Origin: Skeletonema tropicum
Taxonomy: Eukaryota > Bacillariophyta > Thalassiosirophyceae > Thalassiosirales > Thalassiosiraceae
Direction: 5' to 3'
Assembly (NCBI GenBank): GCA_037178625.1
Contig: JAWZXG010000029.1
Location: 62,001-126,000 of the forward strand
DNA: 64,000 bases
Shown here: in pieces, positions 54,619-64,000 of the stretch
How positions within the stretch are numbered: the stretch's first letter is position 1
Layout of the letters: each line of letters opens with the position of its first letter
The notes under the pieces: generated by a model
Database searches by the model: none
What the model was told of the DNA's origin: nothing
Seen by the model: the letters and a program-made list of their open reading frames with translations, nothing else
Translations under genes and position numbers: made by a program

Positions 54619-56166
54619 ATGTTTTCAGTACCAAAGTTGGAGACGCTTCTTAAAATTGAGGCAACACTTTGGATAAATTCCAAAGGAAAATGCATGAGCT
54701 CGCCTCTCGAGGAGTTTTATGCATTGGCCCGAGCACATGAGTGGACAGGCTTTGAAGTTTCCCCAAGCGATTCCAAGGATGACAAAACTCATGCATTGAA
54801 AACAATCCAGGCCGACAAGCTGTTGAAGCAGATGGAAGAACTGACACAAAATTTCTCAGATGAGGAACGCCTCCTATTCCACCTCATGGCCGTATCTAGT
54901 TGGAAATCAAGTGAAATGACACCAAAGTTATATCCACTGTTTCAAATAGCTACAAAGGATGGCAATAAATATCAGCTAGAAATGCTAAAGCCGCCTGAAT
55001 CAGTTGCATTGACGGTATCGTCACCTAATTCGGTATCACCAACAAAAGCGAAGACAAAGATTGTCTCTGTTCCGCGGAGCGAAGTGCTCAAGAACATGTA
55101 TGTTCAATCCAAAAAATGTACTGCGTTCGCTAACGATAGTACGCAGCCCGACTCAAAATCATGGTGGGAGAATGTCTTTAAGAATGCACAGATGATTCTT
55201 GAACATCGCAAGCTAAATGCAAAGAAGATGAGTACTAAATCTGAACCCGTGGAGGCGGCAAAGAATGTTCCTGCCTCTGCTGCTATAATTGATACAAACG
55301 ACGAGCTCTTCGCTGGAAAGAAGATGACATTAGAAGAGAGGGTTCGTGCCAAGTCTCAACTACGCAACAAAGCAAGCAGCGCATCGACAGTAGAAAAGAC
55401 ATTATCGGCAACTACGTCGCGACGTAGCGAAGAAAATGCGTTGTTGGAGCTTGCAGACGCACTGCGATCGTACTCACAACGGCGTGGAGGCAGCTCAAGT
55501 AACGCAGGGCGATTGCCAGTGTCTGATTTTATGAAGGATGCAAACGTAGCCTGGAATGCAATCGTTCACAATGAGAGTGTTGACAAGACTACTAGAGGTG
55601 GAAAGAAACATGACAAAACTCGAACGATTGCGACACCGGTAACAAGTATCGATTTAAATCGTGTGCTGTTTCATCTACGAATCAAGATGTCATGTGGTGC
55701 TGGTTATGATTCCAAGGGTGTCGACGCTGGTGACACACCGAATAAACGTCAAATGGAAAATTATGTACTGGAATTGTTGAAGAAATTGGCCTGGACAATC
55801 CCGGATTGGATTCACTTACGTTCCATCCCTTCGTCTCTGTCGACTACGGCATCAAAGGAAAGAAAGCACATGAAACCTGCTCCAGCAACCACTGAACGGA
55901 ATTCCATGGATCGTAAAAGTATGCGCAGTGCCATTATTGTCATCCGAAATGATGCAGTGGACTATGCAAAGGATGTCCGAGCAAAGCTGGGAGGAAGGAC
56001 ACATCAATCCAATAGTCTGGGTAAAGGAAAGAGCAACAATGGCAATGTACCTACAGGAAGTAAGAAACGTTCATTGAAAGATTTTCTAGGTCAACATAAT
56101 GCTGCGGCTGACGCAATTGTCCCGCCATCGTTTCTGAAACGTTATGATAAGATGTTGAAGGAATGA
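54619..56166 (+). CDS. Possible CDT1-like replication licensing factor
   Basis: 515 codons from ATG 54619. Alternatively a short 5' exon from ATG 54498 (MSPKSKSKAD) could splice with a weak GTAACG donor near 54529 to the TTTTCAG acceptor at 54626. The N-terminal ~100 residues (KLETLLKIEATLWINSKGKC, EEFYALARAHEWTGF) are helical. The middle is disordered, with the motif MTLEERVRAKSQLR. The C-terminus (LELLKKLAWTIPDWIHLRSI, AIIVIRNDAVDYAKDVRAKL) resembles the C-terminal winged helix of CDT1, which binds MCM2-7 when origins are licensed. No CDT1 central domain or PIP degron is clear, so this is a tentative call; it could be an unrelated nuclear protein. Confidence 0.5.
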   Translation: MFSVPKLETLLKIEATLWINSKGKCMSSPLEEFYALARAHEWTGFEVSPSDSKDDKTHALKTIQADKLLKQMEELTQNFSDEERLLFHLMAVSSWKSSEMTPKLYPLFQIATKDGNKYQLEMLKPPESVALTVSSPNSVSPTKAKTKIVSVPRSEVLKNMYVQSKKCTAFANDSTQPDSKSWWENVFKNAQMILEHRKLNAKKMSTKSEPVEAAKNVPASAAIIDTNDELFAGKKMTLEERVRAKSQLRNKASSASTVEKTLSATTSRRSEENALLELADALRSYSQRRGGSSSNAGRLPVSDFMKDANVAWNAIVHNESVDKTTRGGKKHDKTRTIATPVTSIDLNRVLFHLRIKMSCGAGYDSKGVDAGDTPNKRQMENYVLELLKKLAWTIPDWIHLRSIPSSLSTTASKERKHMKPAPATTERNSMDRKSMRSAIIVIRNDAVDYAKDVRAKLGGRTHQSNSLGKGKSNNGNVPTGSKKRSLKDFLGQHNAAADAIVPPSFLKRYDKMLKE

Positions 56167-56307
56167 ACACTGAATCACAGGAGACTTTTCTACTTTCTAG
56201 GCACCATACATCAGTTGAAGCGCTGTCTACAATATATTCGTTATATGATATAAACTAAATAATCAATCAGTTCATTCATTCTACATACTCTCAGATTGTA
56301 TCTATTC

Positions 56308-56898
56308 CTACTGAATCTCATCGGTTCCCCACAATCCATCACCCAAAAAGTGAGACACTTCAATTCCATTTCCCTTATTCTTTTTCCTTACATCACTTGA
56401 ACTCATTGTCATCATACCCACGGCCAAAGGCAGTTCCTTACCCTCTGCATAGATGACAACTCCATCACCCTTTTCCAATCCATTGGTTTCCCCATCATCC
56501 GCGGGCATCTCTCCACCGGGGTTGGTCAAACCAGGACACATGACATTCGCCCCACCGAGCAAAAATGGAATCGCACCTTTGTCTACAGTAACCCTTGTAA
56601 ATTGAACCTTTGGATATTTGTGCACAAACTTTAATGTAGGCAATATAGGTCCATCTCTATGCTGGAAAAACACCGGTTCATCTCCCCCCTTATCCGGACT
56701 TTGTCTGCAATAGAGCATCATATGAGGTCCAATTTTATATTGTGTTAGCGGAGGTTTCTTGGGGAGTAATTCATCGAGAACGGCTTCACCGAGGGCTGGA
56801 TGAAATTCGTGTATTTGGCTTTTGATACCGCGTTGGACGGATGCTTTCACTTGTGTGGATGTTGAGACATCCTCAGATGGGTCAAACTTTTTGAACAT
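56308..56898 (-). CDS. MCTS1: MCTS1/Tma20 translation factor (PUA domain)
   Basis: 196 codons, no intron. Starts MFKKFDPSEDVSTSTQVKAS as in MCTS1, with SVQRGIKSQIHEFHP and LDELLPKKPPL in the N-terminal DUF1947-type domain. The PUA domain follows: FFQHRDGPILPTLKFVHKYP, VDKGAIPFLLGGANVMCPGL, and EGKELPLAVGMMTMSSSDVR, ending HFLGDGLWG. MCTS1 pairs with DENR to promote reinitiation and recycling of 40S subunits. The insert EMPADDGETNGLEKGDG makes it slightly longer than the human protein (181 aa). Confidence 0.95.
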   Translation of the reverse strand: MFKKFDPSEDVSTSTQVKASVQRGIKSQIHEFHPALGEAVLDELLPKKPPLTQYKIGPHMMLYCRQSPDKGGDEPVFFQHRDGPILPTLKFVHKYPKVQFTRVTVDKGAIPFLLGGANVMCPGLTNPGGEMPADDGETNGLEKGDGVVIYAEGKELPLAVGMMTMSSSDVRKKNKGNGIEVSHFLGDGLWGTDEIQ

Positions 56899-57206
56899 GG
56901 TGGAGATCTCGTTGCAAAAAAAAATGAGAGGATGATGTTGAAAGAGAGCAGAGTCGTCAAAAGTTCCCCCTTCCGGTTCAGTTCAACTATATCTTTATTA
57001 TTTTGATCGAGAATCCATTGACAGAGTTCTTGCGAATATTGATACCCCACAACAATTAGTAGATTTTACTCGGGGGGTCATTCCGCTGGCTGTACACAAT
57101 CGAACTTCGAACTGGGAACTGGCTGAGCGAGCGCTGAGCGCCTGCATGCAAGCATAATGATAATGCTGAAAACGTTACCGTTGCCTTGCCATTGCAGTGT
57201 TGAACG
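56899..57206. other. Divergent promoter region, ~310 bp
   Basis: Between MCTS1 and ALG5; an incidental 67-codon minus-strand frame (56847-57050) is not supported. No element is recognised. Confidence 0.4.
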
Positions 57207-58256
57207 ATGGTATCGATGGCATCGGCAATTGAAGCAGTAGGAGCATCAGCACTCCTCTATTCATGCATAGGCATAGTATTCATCTTGACAATAATTTGCT
57301 ACATATTTTACCCTGCCTACAAGTGCAAAAAGGGTGGACTGGGCTGTACAGAATCAATATTAGCTGGCGACAAAAGGAATAATAGCGGGGGTGATGCTCT
57401 TCTCTCACTCATCATACCTGCATATAATGAAGAGGAAAGGTTGCCAATAATGCTTGATGAATCACTTGGTTATTTGAACAAAGATAGAGAGAGTCTGACA
57501 CAACTTTTTGACGCAGCTATTGGTAATAATCATGAGCGCACAAACAAATCACTTATCAAGTATGAACTCATTGTTGTTGATGACGGTTCTTCCGACAATA
57601 CATGCAATGTTGTACGAAAATATGCAGCAACTTTAACTAGCGGTGATACAATCAAACTAATATCAATGCATCAAAATGTTGGCAAAGGAGGGGCAGTCAA
57701 GAAGGGCATGCTACGAAGTCTGGGACAACTCTGTCTCATGATTGATGCGGATGGTGCCACTGATATAACAGATGGGTTGCCGAAGCTGCTCAAAGAAATG
57801 CATACGCTGAACAACAAAGATAGAAACAATACAAATTCACCTCCAAAATTGGCAGTCTTTGGGTCTCGTGCACACCTAGAAAATGAAAGTAAAGCATCAC
57901 GGAGCAAAGTTAGAACGTTCTTGATGCACGCCTTTCATTTCTTCGTCAAGGCATTGTGTTCACCCAGAATAAAGGATACACAATGCGGTTTCAAATTGTT
58001 TACAAGAAGCGCTGCAATATCATTATTTACCAATCTGCACCTACGTCGGTGGGCATTTGACACTGAGCTGGTAGTCATAGCAGAGAAGCTTCATATTTCT
58101 GTTTCAGAAGTGGGAGTCATTTGGCATGAGATAGATGGGAGTAAGCTTGATGGTGGCAAACTATCGCTTGCTTTGGTTAGTTTGGGTATGCTACGTGACA
58201 TGCTTTGCGTCAGGGCATGCTACTTTTTTAGAATCTGGAAGTTGTACAGTAAATAA
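57207..58256 (+). CDS. ALG5: Dolichyl-phosphate beta-glucosyltransferase (ALG5)
   Basis: 349 codons; ATG 57207, with a second ATG at 57216. One N-terminal membrane anchor ([20 protein letters not shown]), then a GT2 glycosyltransferase domain: [102 protein letters not shown] and [15 protein letters not shown]. This order is that of ALG5, which makes dolichyl-phosphate-glucose at the cytosolic ER face for N-glycan assembly. Its single N-terminal anchor also separates it from DPM1. Confidence 0.95.
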   Translation: MVSMASAIEAVGASALLYSCIGIVFILTIICYIFYPAYKCKKGGLGCTESILAGDKRNNSGGDALLSLIIPAYNEEERLPIMLDESLGYLNKDRESLTQLFDAAIGNNHERTNKSLIKYELIVVDDGSSDNTCNVVRKYAATLTSGDTIKLISMHQNVGKGGAVKKGMLRSLGQLCLMIDADGATDITDGLPKLLKEMHTLNNKDRNNTNSPPKLAVFGSRAHLENESKASRSKVRTFLMHAFHFFVKALCSPRIKDTQCGFKLFTRSAAISLFTNLHLRRWAFDTELVVIAEKLHISVSEVGVIWHEIDGSKLDGGKLSLALVSLGMLRDMLCVRACYFFRIWKLYSK

Positions 58257-58730
58257 AACATAACGCGGTTTCAAGGACAGTAATCAAAGCATGAGGTCGC
58301 CACCATTTTCTTTTCTCTCTATATTATGTATGCCTGTTATTACGTTATCGCTTTATTGTCAGCTACTTATAGGGAAATGAGAGCTGTGGAGGCGTGTTTC
58401 AGATACGAGCCAATAATAGCGCGAATACGTAAGAAGTGCTAAAAATCGATGGTCACGAGTAATGCACCAGCCGACAGCTTAGGTACGCATTCTTCCTCAT
58501 CTTCAGCGTATGGGGTGAGGAGCAGCTAAGTTGTGGTACCCGCGTAGACAGAGCAGACCTAAATACAGGACCAGAGATTAGCTATGCCTCCTGCCCCCTT
58601 CTATCTCACGCACGAATGGTTCTGGTGTAGCTTCTTCATGTGCTTGAAGCCAATTATCAGAATGAGAGTGACCTTTCCATTTTAACCTAGCTACTATCGC
58701 TTGCCGAATGCTAAGGGGTTCTCTCTTGTG
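58257..58730. other. Intergenic, 470 bp
   Basis: Convergent 3' flanks of ALG5 and the proline-racemase-family gene; no feature recognised. Confidence 0.4.
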
Positions 58731-59813
58731 TTACCAACGCTTTTTGGGCCAAGTATCTGTAAGTCGATAACCGAATGGATATGGATCAGTGCTATGTAGG
58801 CAGTGTTCTGTTGTTCCAGTAATCCATGCTTGACCAGCTATCGAGGGACGTATGGCTTTCACACCAGCTGCGACTTCGAGTTCCTCTTCTATACAGCAAT
58901 GGAATTGTGAGCCTATTATAGATCTACCAATCATTTTGTCGCCCTTCTTCAGCTGACCCTTTGCATGCAACAAAGCCATACGTGCAGAACAGCCAGTTCC
59001 TGTGGGACTTCTATCAATCTTGCAAGGTTGAATAGCCACAGCGGTGTGGCTAACTGCAACATCGCCTTCATAAAATATGGGCTTGGCAATCATGCAAAAT
59101 GAAAAGTGAGACGCAAAGTCTTCGTTCGTTGGGTGTACAAACTTTAATTGTTCATTTGCGGCTTGAGTTATGCTCATCCCAACCTCGACAAGTTGTTTTG
59201 CATTATCGGGAGTTATGTCCAAGTCTAAATCATCGGAATTGACAACAACGAACGAATCGCCTCCATAAGCAGTGTCTACTGTGAGTGATCCAATGCCTTC
59301 TACCTCGAGCCTGACTCCAATATCACCTACAAAAGATGGTACATTTGTAACACGGATTTGAGTTGCCTTTCCACCACTGCACTTGGCCGTCACATCAACT
59401 AGCCCTCCTGGTGATTCCATTTTAAAGTTCATGATGTCAGACGTAATGGGGATGATTCCAGTCTCTAATGCAACCGTTGCCACGCAGATTGAATTGCTTC
59501 CTGACATAGGCGGTGTATCTTCTGGTTCCATAATAATGAACGCTATGGCTGCCCTTGGGTTGATTGGTTTCACCAGCAAATTGACATGGCGAAAAACTCC
59601 GCCTCTAGGTTCTTGCAACACGTAATTGCGCAGCCGATCATCCTGGGCAATGTAGCGCGACTTCTCCCAAAGAGTGTCACCAGGGACATCTGAAATGCCG
59701 GATACAATCACATCTCCGCACTCGCCCTCAGCATGACAATTCACTATTCGGATCGTGTTGTTTATGAAATCTTGGTCGCTGCCGTCTGTTGAGTTTGATT
59801 TGGAAGTTAGCAT
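58731..59813 (-). CDS. Proline racemase superfamily enzyme (hydroxyproline epimerase/dehydratase type)
   Basis: 360 codons from ATG 59813 (MLTSKSNSTDG); the frame is open to 60125, but that extension is not family-like. Core motifs: IRIVNCHAEGECGDVIVSG, RGGVFRHVNLLVKP, the first active-site loop PPMSGSNSICVATVALETG, YGGDSFVVVNSDDL, and the second active-site loop DRSPTGTGCSARMALLHAKG, then RSIIGSQFHCCIEEE and AGQAWITGTTEH. Proline racemases use two cysteines; here the first position (MSGS) is Ser and the second (GTGC) is Cys. Ser/Cys members generally do not racemise proline and are linked to hydroxyproline metabolism. Exact substrate cannot be read from sequence. No targeting peptide is seen. 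Confidence 0.88.
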   Translation of the reverse strand: MLTSKSNSTDGSDQDFINNTIRIVNCHAEGECGDVIVSGISDVPGDTLWEKSRYIAQDDRLRNYVLQEPRGGVFRHVNLLVKPINPRAAIAFIIMEPEDTPPMSGSNSICVATVALETGIIPITSDIMNFKMESPGGLVDVTAKCSGGKATQIRVTNVPSFVGDIGVRLEVEGIGSLTVDTAYGGDSFVVVNSDDLDLDITPDNAKQLVEVGMSITQAANEQLKFVHPTNEDFASHFSFCMIAKPIFYEGDVAVSHTAVAIQPCKIDRSPTGTGCSARMALLHAKGQLKKGDKMIGRSIIGSQFHCCIEEELEVAAGVKAIRPSIAGQAWITGTTEHCLHSTDPYPFGYRLTDTWPKKRW

Positions 59814-61469
59814 CGATATGGTATTTTGGAAAAGTAAAATTGCCTTATTACTTCTTGTCACGTATCGTGCTTGGCATAGCAATCCCCAGACCTTCCAAGA
59901 CGCAGATGCAATTATGGAATTGTAGCCTTGCAGCAAAGTGTTCGATAGAATTACATAGAGCCGATGCCGAATGCCAGAATCCAACAGAATCCGATCAAGC
60001 GCATCAGCGAGCCAGAGAAGTTGCAAGCGAGATCCAAAACCTTTTTTTGTCACTACGACGCTCTGATTTCTCTCTACAGAGAATAGTGTGATTTCCCTCC
60101 TATAAATACACGTTACATACTTCAACTGACTGAATTACAAGAGTGAGCATTTACAGTAGCGTTGATTTAGGTGTTTACAGTAATGTCCAGTGGGATTTCA
60201 TCTTTTCACAGATATGCGTATTTCTTTCTCAATATCCCAGCCTTATAATCGCTGCCCCAACCTTCTACATAGTATCGGATAGAATCCTTGAAGTATAGCA
60301 CAGCCCTATCGTTAAGTATCCATCAAGTCATGCAAAAGATATTCTGCAAATCTCTCACTACATACAATAGCAAACGCAGATTATTATGCTGAAATCCTGC
60401 ATGTACAGCTGTAGCTAGTGTCCGTGTTTGAGTTTAGTCGCACTATCTGATCTTCGCACTAGATCTCTAGAGCTGCGTCTTCTGCATCAAGGAATGGGAT
60501 TAAATGCATGACATCAACATTGCCTTTCTCAACCCATTCAGTGGCATTTCTCGTAACTTTCTTTTCCACCTTGATGTATCACTTCTGTAATGACCTCCGT
60601 GCCAGTGTATAAAAGGATCATCAGTTAACGCTATGTACCAGAGAGTGGCGGGAGCCAAAAAAAATTTTACTAACAAAAGTGCTAGTAATCATGGCGTCCA
60701 AAAAATCACTATATTGGCAAGAGCGTTTAGCATGTTATCGGAACAATTTGAACGACCGCTCTCTTTTGCAATCGATTCAGCATGTCTTCTTCTATCGGAA
60801 AATAATCAATTTATAGTTTATACTCACAATATTGGCCTCAACCTAATCAGTTTCCTACCTCACCAAAATTGGCCATATCTGCATATTTACTAGAGAACTA
60901 AGAGTAGCAAACTTTGGTGTGATAGTGTTCAATGATGAAATAGGCTATAACCCGAGGTCAAAACACCATTGAACTACAAATTTCATGTAGTTTCCGAGTA
61001 TCTTCACGCATATGTACTAAAAGGTGCTTTTACAAGTTTCCTACGTACCAACCATACATAGCCAATGGTTTTTTACTAGCGATTTTCACGTAAAAGCCGA
61101 CACACCGTGAGACAGCAATACCCTTCCTATCGGCTGTTGGCAATGGAATTACGGCATAATATTAGGCAGACTATTCACTACTACCCTACTGAGAATAATA
61201 CTGCTCTTGGAATCATTAAAATCGGGCTACTACAAGAGAAGTTCTGCTGGGTCTTCACACAATTCAAAAATGTTGGAAAATTTTGTCCTCTGGTACATAG
61301 CGTTAATTGATTCATAATCATCCCAGCGATAAATTACAAGCTTAACACCTTGTCCGAAAACAACGAAGTAGTTGCAAACAACAATCTTCGAATATCTAAT
61401 GGTGGAGAAAAATCATCAATAAAACTTCAGAAGATTTGATCATGACATTAAAGTCCTCCTCTCTCTGTG
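59814..61469. other. Intergenic, 1.65 kb before satellite array C
   Basis: AT-rich, many stops in all frames; short frames at 60633-60893 and 61107-61310 lack any recognisable motif. Nothing further seen. Confidence 0.45.
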
Positions 61470-63735
61470 TGGCCCATTACAGTTGGTGGCAATTCACGAT
61501 ACTATACAAGCACATTAGCACTGCTCAGACGGGTTGTTTTCATTGAAGCGAAGCTACCACGCTTGTAGCCAATCTGAGAGGTCCAATTGTGGCGTGGCTA
61601 CCCGGCCGGCACCACTACATTCAACCAGTGGTATCTATCGTCGTCAGTATAGCTATGAGGCGCTTCTGATGGCCCATTATAGTCGATGGCCATACTACAC
61701 AAGCACATTAGCACTGCTCAAAAGAGTTTCTTTCATTGAAGCGAAGCTACCACCCTCGTAGCCAATCTGAGAGGTCCAATTTTGGCGTGGCTACCCGGCC
61801 GGCACCACTACATTCAACCAGTCGTATCTATCGTCGTCAGTATAGCTATGAGGCGCTTCTGATGGCCCATTATGGTCGGTGGCCATACTACACAAGCACA
61901 ATGGCACTGCTTAGACGGGTTACTTTCGTAGAAGCGAAGCTACCACCTTCGTAGCCAATCTGAGAGGTCCAATTTTGGCCGGCCGGCACCACTACATTCA
62001 ACCAGTCGTATCTATCGACATCAGTATAGCTATGAGGCGCTTCTGATGGCCCATTATAGTCGGTGGCGATACTACACAAGCACATTGGCACTGCTCAGAC
62101 GGGTTACTTTCGTAGAAGCGAAGCTACCACCCTCGTAGCCAATCTGAGAGGTCCAATTGTGGCGTGGCTACCCGGCCGGCACCACTACATTCAACCAGTC
62201 GTATCTATCGTCGTCAGTAAAGCAATCAGACGCTTCTGATGGCCCATTATGGTCGGTGGCGATACTACACAAGCACAATGGCACTGCTTAGACGGGTTAC
62301 TTTCGTAGAAGCGAAGCTACCACCCTCGTAGCCAATTAGTGAGGTCCAATTGTGGCCGGCCGGCACCACTACATTCAACCAGTCGTATCTATCGTCGTCA
62401 GTATAGCTACGAGGTGCTTCTGATGGCCCATTATTGTCGGTGGCGATACTACACAAGCACATTGGCACTGCTCAAAAGAGTTGTTTTCGTAGAAGCGAAG
62501 CTACCACCCTCGTAGCCAATCTGAGAGGTCCAATTTTGGCGTGGCTACCCGGCCGGCACCACTACATTCAACCAGTCGTATCTATCGTCGTCAGTATAGC
62601 TATGAGGCTCTTCTGATGGCCCATAATTGTCGGTGGCAATACTACACAAGCACATTGGCACTGCTTAGACGGGTTGCTTTCGTAGAAGCGAAGCTACCAC
62701 CCTCGTAGCCAATTAGTGAGGTCCAATTGTGGCCGGCCGGCACCACTACATTCAACCAGTCGTATCTATCGTCGTCAGTATAGCTACGAGGTGCTTCTGA
62801 TGGCCCATTATGATCGGTGGCGATACTACACAAGCACATTGGCACTGCTCAAAAGAGTTGTTTTCGTAGAAACGAAGCTACCACCCTCGTAGCCAATCTG
62901 GGAGGTCCAATTTTGGCGTGGCTACCCGGCCGGCACCACTACATTCAACCAGTCGTATCTACCGTCGTCAGTATAGCTATGAGGCGCTTCTGATGGCCCA
63001 TTATAGTCGGTAGCCATACTACACAAGCACATTGGCACTGCTCAGACGAGTTGCTTTCATTGAAGCGAAGCTACCACCCTCGTAGCCAATCTGAGAGGTC
63101 CAATTGTGGCCGGCCGGCACCACTACATTCAACCAGTCGTATCTATCGTCGTCAGTATAGCTATGAGGCGCTTCTGATGGCCCATTATAGTCGGTGGCCA
63201 TACTACACAAGCACATTAGCACTGCTCAAAAGAGTTGCTTTCCTAGAAGCGAAGCTACCACCTTCGTAGCCAATCTGAGAGATCCAATTTTGGCCGGCCG
63301 GCACCACTACATTCAACCAGTCGTATCTATCGTCGTCAGTATAGCTATGAGGCGCTTATGGTCGGCGGCGATACTACACAAGCACATTAGTTCTGCTCAG
63401 ACGGGTTACTTTCGTAGAAGCGAAGCTACCACCCTCGTAGCCTTTCTTAGAGGTCCAATTGTGGCCGGCCGGCACCACTACATTCAACCAGTCGTATCTA
63501 TCGTCGTCAGTAAAGCAATCAGACGCTTCTGATGGCCCATTATGGTCGGTGGCGATACTACACAAGCACATTGGCACTGCTCAGACGGGTTGCTTTCATT
63601 GAAGCGAAGTTTGCACCCTCGTGGCTAATTAGTGAGGTCCAATTTTGGCCGGCCGGCACCACTACATTCAACCAGTCGTATCTATCGTCGTCAGTATAGC
63701 TATGAGGCGCTTCTGATGGCCCATTATAGTCGGTA
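61470..63735. repeat. ~188-bp satellite array C, 12 units, diverged relative of array A
   Basis: Twelve tandem units, period about 170-195 bp. Each has CATTCAACCAGTCGTATCTA then TCGTCGTCAGTA, TGAGGCGCTTCTGATGGCCC, ACTACACAAGCACATTGGCA and GAAGCGAAGCTACCACCCTC. Landmarks lie near 61630, 61825, 62005, 62200, 62390, 62578, 62762, 62955, 63140, 63325, 63495 and 63678. Two subtypes alternate: with GGCGTGGCTACCCGGCCGGC or with the shorter GGCCGGCCGGC. Order and position of blocks match arrays A1/A2, so the two belong to one family. Confidence 0.92.
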
Positions 63736-63958
63736 CCGTTCTATGGACGGAAGTCCTTGGTGTAGCCATGAAGAACAACATGCAACGTGTGTTTTTAGAA
63801 TCAGGCAGCTAATGGAAGCAGAAAAGAAGCAGAAAAGGGTCACGCTTGAACAGCAGGTCATCCTTGTTGTTCCAAGTATTCTTCGTGTTTTGGGAGATCT
63901 GTTCATCGAAAAGAGTCTTGCGTCATCCTCTCTGCCTGGCTTTCTTGTCACTGTGTAG
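63736..63958 (+). other. Open segment after array C (unidentified)
   Basis: Right after the last satellite unit, the plus-strand frame that runs out of the repeat stays open for 74 codons: MDGSPWCSHEEQHATCVFRI, then a charged helix RQLMEAEKKQKRVTLEQQVI and a hydrophobic end, stop at 63956-63958. It could be the last exon of a gene whose 5' part is replaced by repeats, or chance. The window ends 42 bp later. Confidence 0.25.
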
Positions 63959-64000
63959 AGCAATCTTGCGGACTTCTCCGCGGCTTTGTGGTACTTAATT

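Noticed and set aside
1..64000. tRNA or other structured RNA genes
   Set aside because: A visual scan of intergenic regions for B-box-like GTTCGANTC with a paired acceptor stem found none; a covariance search would be needed to exclude them.

Overview
The window looks like nuclear DNA of a photosynthetic stramenopile, most likely a centric diatom. Genes carry few, short GT-AG introns (roughly 45-150 nt). Ferredoxin-NADP reductase and several neighbours have a signal peptide followed by a plastid-type cleavage motif (AAF, TAF, RAF, DAF before the mature part). There is also a truncated diatom-style multi-exon DUF1800 gene, an LTR retroelement fragment, and a separately encoded glutamate synthase small subunit with a mitochondrial-type presequence. 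I did no database search; names rest on motif recognition.

Layout. 1-7.2 kb is a nest of mobile DNA: an LTR-retrotransposon gag fragment (minus strand) abuts the broken 3' end of a DUF1800 gene. The 5' end of that gene is cut by an element with about 110-bp inverted termini (5470-6852), followed by a second, 331-bp inverted-repeat element full of CGGACACT motifs. 7.55-10.8 kb is a 1082-aa low-complexity protein with an N-terminal autoantigen-p27-type zinc ribbon. 10.76-17.1 kb is a striking 2.9-kb tandem triplication of the tail-to-tail junction between that gene and TRAPPC4. Two of the copies hold a 12-unit array of a ~189-bp satellite next to decayed TRAPPC4 exons. 17-23.4 kb holds TRAPPC4, EAPP, a small plastid protein, FNR (which shares an N-terminal domain with the small protein) and a heat-shock factor. 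25-30 kb has an LRR protein, a 912-aa polytopic membrane protein and a small secretory protein. 30.4-36.6 kb has an ISWI remodeller, whose Walker A motif lies on a 15-nt microexon, and anamorsin/Dre2. 37-41.3 kb is a local family of three small membrane-protein paralogs, one of them dead. 41.6-59.8 kb is a compact housekeeping block: P5C reductase, a ViaA-RavA fusion protein, NSA2, a SGNH-like protein interrupted by one in-frame TAG, a V-ATPase-accessory-like protein, mitochondrial GltD, a small plastid protein, a possible CDT1, MCTS1, ALG5 and a proline-racemase-family enzyme. 61.5-63.7 kb is a second, diverged 12-unit array of the same satellite family, with one more short inverted piece at 46.7 kb.

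Most interesting: (1) a single eukaryotic polypeptide that joins homologs of bacterial ViaA (VWA) and RavA (MoxR AAA+ ATPase), with a likely plastid-targeting leader; (2) the satellite family at three loci, one of which has been copied along with gene ends; (3) the FNR leader domain shared with its small neighbour; (4) the ISWI microexon encoding MGLGK.
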